In this document: piece after piece, positions 1 to 6,908 of the stretch
Position numbering within the stretch: the stretch's first letter is position 1
Layout of the letters: the number at the start of each line of letters is the position of its first letter
Source: Merdibacter sp965119685
GTDB taxonomy: Bacteria; Bacillota_I; Bacilli_A; Erysipelotrichales; Erysipelotrichaceae
DNA length: 64,000 bases
Assembly (NCBI GenBank): GCA_965119685.1
Contig: OZ221971.1
Span: forward strand, 806,001 to 870,000
Direction: 5' to 3'
Notes under the pieces: model-generated
Seen by the model: only the letters and a program-made list of their open reading frames with translations
Databases searched by the model: none
Told to the model about the DNA's origin: nothing
Translations under genes and position numbers: made by a program

Positions 1-1
1 A

Positions 2-421
2 GTGCATACGCTAAAACAGACCTGCGGCAGTGCGGAAGATGTTGCCGGGGGTCATTCATTTCCGCATTGCTCAGAGGCGTGGGACGCCATTTCACGCTAT
101 ATTTATACGGGCTTGCAGGGCGGCTCTATCATGCGGGGATGGATGAATGACGAGCGGGTGATGATCACCTGCTGTTCTGATGGGACGCGCCCGGTTATTT
201 TCAAAATCGAGAGATTGGACTACAAGGCCGTGTATGTGGATGAAGAGATGGACGACACATGCCAGCGTCAGCTGAAACAAGCCTTGCTGCAAGAGCAGGC
301 CGTGAGCGATGTCCGCTTTCAAAAAGTATACGCTGAGGTCTACGTACAGGGAACTCTCGCCGACGAGACTTTGACCGCAATCGTTGGGCGATGCGGCTAT
401 CACGTTTCAAAAATCGATTAG
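2..421 (+). CDS. Hypothetical protein, possibly the C-terminal part of a longer protein
   Basis: An open frame of 139 codons begins with GTG at the second base of the window, so the true start may lie upstream. I do not recognise the family. The last 30 residues (ending GRCGYHVSKID) look faintly like the end of a heavy-metal-associated (HMA) fold, but no CxxC metal motif is present; the only nearby cysteines are a CC pair at about residues 57-58. A strong hairpin terminator follows about 70 bases later, which supports this being the end of a real transcript. Confidence 0.5.
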   Translation: MHTLKQTCGSAEDVAGGHSFPHCSEAWDAISRYIYTGLQGGSIMRGWMNDERVMITCCSDGTRPVIFKIERLDYKAVYVDEEMDDTCQRQLKQALLQEQAVSDVRFQKVYAEVYVQGTLADETLTAIVGRCGYHVSKID

Positions 422-491
422 TATAGGAAGCTGATGATGAGGGTGGAAAGGGTCGGTGCGCAGGATCGCTCTCTCATGGACAGCACAGATG

Positions 492-536
492 AAAAAACCG
501 ATGGACATGTGTATGACTACATGCCATCGGTTTTTT
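492..536. terminator. Bidirectional intrinsic terminator between the first gene and the ech operon
   Basis: Arms AAAAAACCGATGG and CCATCGGTTTTTT pair perfectly, with an inner ATGT/ACAT pairing. T runs flank both sides, so it can end transcription from the left gene and from the minus-strand ech operon that stops at 628. Confidence 0.9.
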
Positions 537-627
537 GCTTTTGCTAATGTCAGGTACGCCTGCTTTTCTTTCATCATCAAATCGGGATGCATCTCTACGC
601 AGCGCATAGGAACCTTTGATTGGTGTT

Positions 628-1173
628 TCAGCACTCTTTCGTCTTCATTTCGATGCACTGCTTCGGGCAGCTCTTCACGCATAGTCCGCAGCCGACGCAC
701 GCCTTCTCATCCAGCTGCCAGCATCTTTTTTCACGATCCACTCGGATGGCCTGTTTGGGGCACTTTTGAGCGCACAGCGTACAGAAGACACAAGCTGCGG
801 ATGCCTGCGGCAGGCGCTGTTCTGCTTTTGGACGCACGAAGCGCTCGCTTTTCTTTTCAACGGCCGGTGCCGGATAGCCCTGTTCCATAAACAGGCAGTG
901 CTTGGGACAGACGTGCACACAGTTTCCGCACTGGATGCACGCAAAGCGATCGATCACCCATGTTCCTGCCTCACGATCGACGCTGAGCGCCTGTGAAGGG
1001 CAGCTGCGCGCACACAGCGTACAGCTGATGCACTGTGTGATGTCGATGCGTATATGCCCGCGCATCCGTTTCGGATAATGCGCCGTCTCCTTGGGATAAT
1101 CGAGCGTTGCCGGCGGCGACATCAGATTTTTTAATACCTCTTTGCTGAAAGCAAACAGCTTTGGTGTACGCAT
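628..1173 (-). CDS. echF: Ech-type hydrogenase ferredoxin-like subunit with four [4Fe-4S] motifs
   Basis: A 181-residue electron-transfer subunit of the membrane hydrogenase, expected to carry electrons from ferredoxin to the NiFe core on the cytoplasmic face. Four CxxCxxCxxxCP motifs are visible: Cys48-51-54-58, 79-82-85-89, 128-131-134-138 and 159-162-165-169. They form two tandem 2[4Fe-4S] modules joined by a charged linker (about 95-125). EchF/NuoI-like subunits normally carry only two clusters, so this one appears duplicated. It is the last gene of the operon, 4 bases after echE. The symbol is assigned by position and family; HycF-like would be an alternative name. Confidence 0.85.
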   Translation of the reverse strand: MRTPKLFAFSKEVLKNLMSPPATLDYPKETAHYPKRMRGHIRIDITQCISCTLCARSCPSQALSVDREAGTWVIDRFACIQCGNCVHVCPKHCLFMEQGYPAPAVEKKSERFVRPKAEQRLPQASAACVFCTLCAQKCPKQAIRVDREKRCWQLDEKACVGCGLCVKSCPKQCIEMKTKEC

Positions 1174-1177
1174 AAGA

Positions 1178-2257
1178 TCACCTCTCTGTACAGCTGATGC
1201 AGGGATCGATGGTGAGGATCAGCAGCGCCACATCGCCCAGCTGACACCCTTTCAGCAGATCGAGCATCCCCGGGATATTGCTGGTCGTCGGCGTGCGCAG
1301 ACGGAAGCGGTCGAGAAACTTCGTGCCGTTCCCCTTTGTGTAATAGATCGCTTCTCCCCGCGGCTGTTCGATGCGGATGAACGCTTCGCCTTTAGGAACG
1401 CCGCTGACCTTTGCGGCAATCGCGCCCTTAGGCAGCTTTCCCAACAGCTCCTCGATCAGTTCAAAGGACTGGAACAGCTCGGCGATGCGCACCTTGACCC
1501 GCGCATAGGAGTCGCCCTCCGTTGCCGTGATCGCGCCGACACTGAGATCCTTGTAAGCCGCATAGCCATACTCACGCACATCATAGTCAACCCCGCTGGC
1601 TCGCAGAAACGGGCCGACCGCACCGGCTGCATATGCCTGTTCCCGACTCAGCACGCCCAGTCCGCGCAGACGTGAATTGACAGTGATGTCCTCTAAAAAC
1701 GTTCTGGCAATCGGACGCAGCTCCTGATTCATCTCCCGTATCGTTTGCAGGATGATCGCTGCCATCTCCTCATCTATGTCTTTGCTGACACCGCCGATTT
1801 GGCTGACAGAGAAGATAATACGCCCTCCGGTCGTCAGATCAAAGAGATCCAACACCTTTTCCCGCAGCTTCCACGACTGCATGAACAGGCTCTCAAAGCC
1901 CAGCGCATCCGCCAACAGCCCCAGCCATAACAAATGCGAGTGAATCCGGCTCATCTCCATCCACAGGGTGCGCAGATAATCTGCCCGCGGAGGTGTTTCA
2001 ATTCCCATGCTTTTCTCTATGCTCAGACAGTAACCGAAGCTGTGACCGAAGCTGCAAATGCCGCAGACGCGTTCCGCCACATAGACATATTGTTGAAAAT
2101 CCCGCGTTTCCACCAGCTTTTCCAAACCACGGTGCACAAAGCCAATATTGGGAATCGCTTCGACGACCACCTCGTCCTCCAATACGAGGTCTAGATGGAT
2201 CGGCTCCGGGAGCACCGGGTGCTGAGGACCGAAAGGGATGATGCTTCGCTTTGCCAT
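1178..2257 (-). CDS. echE: Ech-type [NiFe] hydrogenase large subunit
   Basis: A 359-residue catalytic subunit related to NuoD/HycE that binds the NiFe(CN)2CO site. The N-terminal nickel motif RVCGIC has Cys65 and Cys68; the C-terminal motif DPCISC has Cys353 and Cys356. The protein ends three residues later (TER), where other large subunits carry a peptide removed by a HycI/HybD-type protease. EchE and CooH of known energy-converting hydrogenases also lack that tail, which fits the absence of a protease gene nearby. The ATG at 2257 overlaps the echD stop (TGATG). A TTG codon just upstream is unlikely to be the start. Confidence 0.93.
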   Translation of the reverse strand: MAKRSIIPFGPQHPVLPEPIHLDLVLEDEVVVEAIPNIGFVHRGLEKLVETRDFQQYVYVAERVCGICSFGHSFGYCLSIEKSMGIETPPRADYLRTLWMEMSRIHSHLLWLGLLADALGFESLFMQSWKLREKVLDLFDLTTGGRIIFSVSQIGGVSKDIDEEMAAIILQTIREMNQELRPIARTFLEDITVNSRLRGLGVLSREQAYAAGAVGPFLRASGVDYDVREYGYAAYKDLSVGAITATEGDSYARVKVRIAELFQSFELIEELLGKLPKGAIAAKVSGVPKGEAFIRIEQPRGEAIYYTKGNGTKFLDRFRLRTPTTSNIPGMLDLLKGCQLGDVALLILTIDPCISCTER

Positions 2258-2604
2258 CAAGACACCCCCTTCTGCGCAAAGGGCGCTTCCTGTTCTATGC
2301 GATAGAGCTTATGGCGATAATCCATCGTGATTCCTTCGATCTTTACGCCAAACAGCTCTGCTGCCTCGTTTTCCTGTAAGAAGGCGCAGGGGTAGATCTG
2401 TGTGATGCTGGTAATGGGCTCTTGCTTAGCGATGCAAAGCCGCAGGGTGTCCATCTCCATCCCTAACACAAAGGTATAGCTCAGCTCATAGCCGCTCTCG
2501 CTTGTTACCGCACACATCTGCGCAAACCGCCATCCCTGCGTCTTTCGCCTGATGATGTCGGGAAAGAAATCCTTCTTTGCTATTTCTATGATGCGATCGT
2601 TCAT
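2257..2604 (-). CDS. echD: Ech-type hydrogenase NuoC-like subunit
   Basis: A 115-residue protein matching the short 30-kDa/NuoC-like subunit of Ech hydrogenases. The recognisable part is the stretch near residue 75-95 with NEAAELFGVKIEG and MDYR, similar to the NuoC signature around the ELFG motif. It is a soluble peripheral-arm subunit with no cofactor of its own. Its start overlaps the echC stop by ATGA and its stop overlaps the echE start, so the subunits are translationally coupled. Confidence 0.85.
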   Translation of the reverse strand: MNDRIIEIAKKDFFPDIIRRKTQGWRFAQMCAVTSESGYELSYTFVLGMEMDTLRLCIAKQEPITSITQIYPCAFLQENEAAELFGVKIEGITMDYRHKLYRIEQEAPFAQKGVS

Positions 2605-3029
2605 GCGCTTGTCCCTTCTTTCTTTTTCTCCAGGATCTCCACCGCCTCCAATACGCCGTCAATGATGGATTGCGGTCTTGCGGCGCATCCGGGCACGTAG
2701 ACGTCGACCGGGATGACGGTGTCGATGCCGCCTAAAATATTGTAACAGTCTTTGAACACACCGCCGCTGCATGCGCAGATGCCCACAGCGACGACGACCT
2801 TGGGGCTGGGCATTTGCGCATACAGCTGCTTGACAACAGAGGCGCTTTGGCCGTTGACGCCGCCGGTGATCAACAGAATATCCGCATGAAAGGGATTGCC
2901 CGTGTTGATGATGCCGAAGCGTTCCAAATCATAACGCGGCGTCGTGCAGGCGAGCACCTCGATGTCACAGCCGTTGCAGCTGCTGGCATCATAGTGCAGC
3001 ATCCACGGCGATCTTTTCAACTTATTCAT
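2601..3029 (-). CDS. echC: Ech-type hydrogenase small subunit (NuoB-like)
   Basis: About 142 residues, the small subunit carrying the proximal [4Fe-4S] cluster next to the NiFe site. Cluster ligands are visible in SCNGCD (Cys18, Cys21), CACSGG in the middle, and VPGCAARPQS near residue 115, as in NuoB. I chose the ATG at 3029 because AGGTGA lies five bases upstream; an in-frame GTG at 3038 would add three residues. It follows echB with almost no gap. Confidence 0.9.
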   Translation of the reverse strand: MNKLKRSPWMLHYDASSCNGCDIEVLACTTPRYDLERFGIINTGNPFHADILLITGGVNGQSASVVKQLYAQMPSPKVVVAVGICACSGGVFKDCYNILGGIDTVIPVDVYVPGCAARPQSIIDGVLEAVEILEKKKEGTSA

Positions 3030-3038
3030 CACTTTCAC

Positions 3039-3902
3039 CTACCTGATCGACATGAGAATCAAAATGTTGATACCCCCGCCCAACAGTGTGATCGTCCAGC
3101 AGACGCTGAGCACCTTGCGCCAGTTGAGTCTTGCGCACACGTTGTCGATGAGCACTTCCAAAAAATAGACGATCGCGCACATGGCGATGGCAAAAGGCCA
3201 GCTGAGCCATGATTCATTCAGAAAGAAGATGGCGACAATACCAAGCAGCAGCAGCTTTTCATAATACTCGCCGATTTCCATGACGGCGAGGGTCGCCCCG
3301 GACATCTCGGTTGTGATGCCTTTCACCATCTCCTGGTGTGCATGATGCGAGGTAGATAAGTCAAAAGGGGATTTGCGCAGCTTGATCGCCATGATGAGGA
3401 TGAAGCCGACAAACAGTCCCGGCATCAGCCAGATTGCGCTGTTTGGCTGAGTGATGATCTCATCGACGCGGAAAGAGCCGCTGGTGAGATAAAAGCCTAC
3501 GGCGATTAACAGCGTCATCGGCTCATAGGCCATCATTTGCAGCATCTCACGGCTGGCTCCCATGTTGGAAAACGGTGAGGAATCGCTGCTGGCGGCCAAG
3601 ATCAGAAACATGTCGGCGGTGGACAGGATAAACAGCGACATCAAGATGTCCGAGCCGAAAAACAGAATGCCTCCGGCGATAGCCAAAAAGGCGAGATAGC
3701 TCAGGTTTAACAGCAGCTGTACGCTGTTGACGGCGATCATCTGCTTGGAGAACAGCTTGACAAGATCGTAGAGAGGCTGAAAGATGCCGGGGCCTTTGCG
3801 CGACTGCATGCGGGCGCTGATCTTGCGGTCCACTCCCTCCAGCAAAGCGCCGATAAAGGGAGTGAGGATCAAATAGGCGAATAAAGAGAAGACGCGGATC
3901 AT
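3039..3902 (-). CDS. echB: Ech-type hydrogenase membrane subunit (NuoH-like)
   Basis: A 287-residue membrane protein with about eight hydrophobic segments. It belongs to the NuoH/HycD family that anchors the hydrogenase to the membrane and couples electron transfer to ion movement. The charged loop near GVDRKISARMQSRKGPG (residues about 23-40) is the usual family signature, with a second conserved loop at LRKSPFDLSTSHHAHQE. The start overlaps echA by ATGA. Confidence 0.92.
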   Translation of the reverse strand: MIRVFSLFAYLILTPFIGALLEGVDRKISARMQSRKGPGIFQPLYDLVKLFSKQMIAVNSVQLLLNLSYLAFLAIAGGILFFGSDILMSLFILSTADMFLILAASSDSSPFSNMGASREMLQMMAYEPMTLLIAVGFYLTSGSFRVDEIITQPNSAIWLMPGLFVGFILIMAIKLRKSPFDLSTSHHAHQEMVKGITTEMSGATLAVMEIGEYYEKLLLLGIVAIFFLNESWLSWPFAIAMCAIVYFLEVLIDNVCARLNWRKVLSVCWTITLLGGGINILILMSIR

Positions 3903-5794
3903 TTCAGCACACCTCCGATCAACAGGGCACAGACGACGATCAGCACGCTGGCAGAGAGAATCTCACTCGGCTTGAGCAGCCGCCGCCGTCCCATTTCAAA
4001 GCGCAGATACCAGTTGCTTAAATATTGCTGACGTGATTCTCCCATGCTGTCGGTAAAATGAGAGTTGTCACCCTCGTTGATGCCGCACATGTAAGTCGGT
4101 ACGTAGTCGCGGTGAGCGGAGCGGGAGATGAAAAACATGACGAGGGGAACGATCAGAATGCTGACGACCATAATCACCATCGTGCTCAGTTCGCTCATCG
4201 ACAGCACCTCGTAGGTTTGACCAAACAGCGTCAGCACGATCGGGTTGACCACCTGACGGGCGAGGAAGGGAAACAGCAGACACAGCAAAATCATGATGCC
4301 GCCTAATACAAACATGGAAAAGTATTCGTTTTTGCGCGTAAGATCGGCTTCCTTGCGATTCATATGGTGCATGGCGATCAGCTTGCACAGCCATTTTGTC
4401 CAATAGAACATCGTCGTCGCACTGCCAAAGGCGATAAAGATGACGAGGATGACGTTGCCGCTGTCCACAAAGGATTTCAAGGCGACCCATTTGCTGATGA
4501 GCATGCCAAAAGGGGCGAGATACATGCCGGCGATGCCGATGCCCATGATGTAAGCGAGATGGGGCAGGCGCAGCAATAAGCCGTGCATGTGCTCGATGTC
4601 GCGTGAGCCGATGCTGTTTTCTGTCGCACCCACCGCTTCAAACAGCATGGATTTGCTGACGGAATGAAAGATCATGAGCAGGATGGCCGCCCATACCGTC
4701 TCCTCCTCGCCGATGCCCGCACAGGCGACGATCAGCCCCAGATTGGAGATGGTGGAGAAAGCGAGCACTTTTTTGGCGTCGTTTTGGGCGATCGCCATCA
4801 TGCTGGCGGCGATGAAGGTCAGCCCGCCGATAAAGGCGACCGTCGTTCCGCATAAAGTAGCGTGCAGCGCCGGTGATAAACGAATCAGCAGATAGACGCC
4901 CGCTTTGACCATCGTGGCGCTGTGCAATAAGGCGCTGGAAGGAGTCGGCGCAACCATCGCTCCATACAGCCAAGAGGAAAAAGGCAGCTGTGCCGACTTG
5001 GTAATTCCGGCTAACGCCAGCATGCCGATGATGAGTTCATTGCCGTTGGAGATAACGTCGCTTAGCTGTACGCTGTGAGAATAGAAGGCGCATAAAGCGA
5101 TGCTTACAGCGAAGCCCAGACCGCCCAGCAGATTCATCCACAATGCCCGAAAGCTGTTGTCGATTGCCTCCTGTGTCCGCGTGTAGCCGATCATGATAAA
5201 GCTGACGACGCTGGTAATCTCCCAGAAGAAGTAAATCCAGATCAGATTGGAGGAGAGCACCAAGCCCAGCATGGCCGATAGAAAGACAAACAGCATCGCT
5301 AAAAACAGCGAGCTGCGATCCGTGTACTCGCGGTGGTGCATATGATAGCTCTGCATGTAGCCGGCCGCATAGACAGCGATGAGAGAGCCGACCCCCACGC
5401 AGATCACACACATCAGCAGCGCCAGCGCATCGACCTGTGTATGCGTGGATTCGATGAGCGGGACGTTGTGCTCCACCCACAGCACCAACAGTGTCTGCAA
5501 GATGGACAACAGCGATATCCACAGCTTTTTATGCCGGATGCACTGATAGAGGATCAGCAGCATCAAAGCGATCTCCGCCCCCTGCATCAGATGATCCAGC
5601 ACTTCCGTTTTCGTATAGAGATACCACGTTGCATAATGATCCTGTGTCCACAGATAGAGAATTGCCGCCATACAGGCGAACATCATCGCGGTAAAGCCAT
5701 AGATGAGATATTTGCGCAGTGCCTGTCTGCGGGTAAAGCAGATGGCCGCCGCCGCAATCAGCGGCAGGACAATCAGCAGCGGAATCAGTTTCAT
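3899..5794 (-). CDS. echA: Ech-type hydrogenase ion-pumping subunit (NuoL/MrpA-like)
   Basis: A 631-residue polytopic membrane protein of the NuoL/HyfB/Mrp antiporter family, the ion-translocating subunit of Ech. Conserved features include an FFWEITSVVSF helix (about 185-197), the APTPSSALLHSATMVKAG segment (about 285-305) with its buried lysine, and further helices to the end. First gene of the operon, with GGGGAGG before the ATG. Ech couples reduced ferredoxin oxidation to H2 formation and a transmembrane ion gradient. Confidence 0.92.
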   Translation of the reverse strand: MKLIPLLIVLPLIAAAAICFTRRQALRKYLIYGFTAMMFACMAAILYLWTQDHYATWYLYTKTEVLDHLMQGAEIALMLLILYQCIRHKKLWISLLSILQTLLVLWVEHNVPLIESTHTQVDALALLMCVICVGVGSLIAVYAAGYMQSYHMHHREYTDRSSLFLAMLFVFLSAMLGLVLSSNLIWIYFFWEITSVVSFIMIGYTRTQEAIDNSFRALWMNLLGGLGFAVSIALCAFYSHSVQLSDVISNGNELIIGMLALAGITKSAQLPFSSWLYGAMVAPTPSSALLHSATMVKAGVYLLIRLSPALHATLCGTTVAFIGGLTFIAASMMAIAQNDAKKVLAFSTISNLGLIVACAGIGEEETVWAAILLMIFHSVSKSMLFEAVGATENSIGSRDIEHMHGLLLRLPHLAYIMGIGIAGMYLAPFGMLISKWVALKSFVDSGNVILVIFIAFGSATTMFYWTKWLCKLIAMHHMNRKEADLTRKNEYFSMFVLGGIMILLCLLFPFLARQVVNPIVLTLFGQTYEVLSMSELSTMVIMVVSILIVPLVMFFISRSAHRDYVPTYMCGINEGDNSHFTDSMGESRQQYLSNWYLRFEMGRRRLLKPSEILSASVLIVVCALLIGGVLK

Positions 5795-5823
5795 ATACAG
5801 CCTCCCCTTCTTGTCAAAATGTG

Positions 5824-5834
5824 ACTGTAACAGT
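5824..5834. promoter_or_regulatory. Palindrome in the ech leader, possible operator
   Basis: ACTGT-A-ACAGT is a perfect inverted repeat with a one-base centre. It lies 10 bases downstream of the ech -10 and before the echA ribosome site, a position where a bound repressor could block transcription. No regulator is assigned. Confidence 0.35.
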
Positions 5835-5844
5835 ATCCTTGTAT

Positions 5845-5873
5845 ATTATAGCGCTAATTGAAAGCCGTTTCCA
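5845..5873 (-). promoter_or_regulatory. ech operon promoter
   Basis: On the minus strand a TGGAAA -35 (5868-5873) is separated by 17 bases from a perfect TATAAT -10 (5845-5850). It sits about 50 bases upstream of echA and abuts the hypA promoter region, so the hydrogenase and its maturation genes are divergently transcribed from one short region. Confidence 0.7.
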
Positions 5874-5896
5874 TTTCTTTTTTTATGTTTGCGCGG

Positions 5897-5902
5897 TATA
5901 AT
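5897..5902 (+). promoter_or_regulatory. hypA promoter -10 placed for a leaderless transcript
   Basis: A perfect TATAAT is followed by exactly six bases and then the hypA ATG. The predicted +1 is therefore the A of the start codon. The -35 is poor (TTTCTT at 5874-5879, 17-base spacer). No Shine-Dalgarno sequence precedes the ATG, consistent with leaderless translation. Confidence 0.55.
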
Positions 5903-5908
5903 ACTGTC

Positions 5909-6262
5909 ATGCATGAGATGGAGATCACAAAGCACATATTGCAGGACAGCATTCGCATTGCGCAAGCGCACAAAGGCAAGCGCATAACGGAAATCCGTTT
6001 GGCGATCGGCCCCTTTTCCGGTTTCGTTGCGGAGTGCATTCAGATGTATCTGGATGTGCTTGCAGCGGGAACTATTGCACAGGGCGCTGTCATCAAAGCG
6101 CGTTTCGTTCCTTTGCGGGTGGAGTGTCTGGACTGTCATCGCGTGTCGCAGATTGACCGCACGCATATTGAATGTCCGCACTGTCACAGCCTGCGCTTAC
6201 GGCGGCTGTCGGGGAATGAGTGCATGATAGAGAGTTTGGAGGTAGAGGAGGATGGAGATTAA
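5909..6262 (+). CDS. hypA: Hydrogenase nickel insertion protein HypA
   Basis: A 117-residue nickel chaperone that delivers nickel to the hydrogenase large subunit with HypB. The N-terminus MHEMEITKHI has the conserved His2 used for nickel binding. Two CxxC zinc motifs (CLDC and CPHC) lie near residues 73-93. I chose the ATG at 5909 because family members start MHE; upstream in-frame codons give an unlikely extension. It overlaps hypB by 11 bases and heads the hypABFCDE operon. Confidence 0.93.
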   Translation: MHEMEITKHILQDSIRIAQAHKGKRITEIRLAIGPFSGFVAECIQMYLDVLAAGTIAQGAVIKARFVPLRVECLDCHRVSQIDRTHIECPHCHSLRLRRLSGNECMIESLEVEEDGD

Positions 6263-6908
6263 AGTCTTTCATCAGATCATGGAGTGGAATGAGGATGTGT
6301 CCGCACAGGTGCGGGAAACGCTAAGGCGCAGCCACACGCTGTTAATCAATGTGATGGGCTCTCCCGGCGCGGGCAAGACGAGCGTGATCACCGCGCTGAT
6401 TCAGCAGCTGCGCAAGCGCTGGCGCATCGGGGTGATCGAGGCGGATATCACGACTGCCTACGATGCACAGAAGATCGCAGAGCTGGGGATTCCCAGCGTG
6501 GAACTGAACACGGAGGGCGCCTGCCATATTGAGGCGATGAGCATTCAGAAGATCCTGCCGGCATTTGATCTGGACCATTTGGATGTGCTGTTTGTGGAGA
6601 ATATCGGCAATCTGGTTTGCCCGGCGGAGTTCGACATCGGCGAGAGTATGCGCATCACGATTTTAAGCGTGCCGGAAGGGGACGACAAGGTGGAGAAATA
6701 TCCGCTGATGTTCACAGAGACCGACTGTCTCGTCATCAATAAATGGGATACGCGCGCCTGCTTCGACTTTTCCTTACAGCGGGTGCAGACGGCGTATCAG
6801 GGAGTGAATCCCAACGCTCCCGCATTTTGTGTCAGCGCCAAAAGCGAAGCGGGCATGGAAGCGCTCTTGGCACATCTGGAGGAAAGGATGCAGGCGCTTT
6901 TGGCATGA
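6252..6908 (+). CDS. hypB: Hydrogenase nickel incorporation GTPase HypB
   Basis: A 218-residue SIMIBI-class GTPase that drives nickel insertion into the hydrogenase. The P-loop GSPGAGKT lies at about 36-43. The metal site at the dimer interface is seen as GACHIEA and NLVCP. The base-recognition motif is NKWD. It lacks the His-rich N-terminal stretch of some HypB proteins, so it probably does not store nickel. GAGGAGG precedes the ATG, inside the end of hypA. Confidence 0.94.
   Translation: MEIKVFHQIMEWNEDVSAQVRETLRRSHTLLINVMGSPGAGKTSVITALIQQLRKRWRIGVIEADITTAYDAQKIAELGIPSVELNTEGACHIEAMSIQKILPAFDLDHLDVLFVENIGNLVCPAEFDIGESMRITILSVPEGDDKVEKYPLMFTETDCLVINKWDTRACFDFSLQRVQTAYQGVNPNAPAFCVSAKSEAGMEALLAHLEERMQALLA

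Noticed and set aside
407..700. Minus-strand frame after echF, including MKEKQAYLTLAKAKNRW
   Set aside because: It reads through the terminator hairpin and into the neighbouring gene. Composition there reflects the hairpin, not a protein.
456..890. Open frame on the plus strand of 144 codons
   Set aside because: It overlaps the terminator at 492-536 and the well-supported echF gene on the other strand; it has no ribosome site or family likeness.
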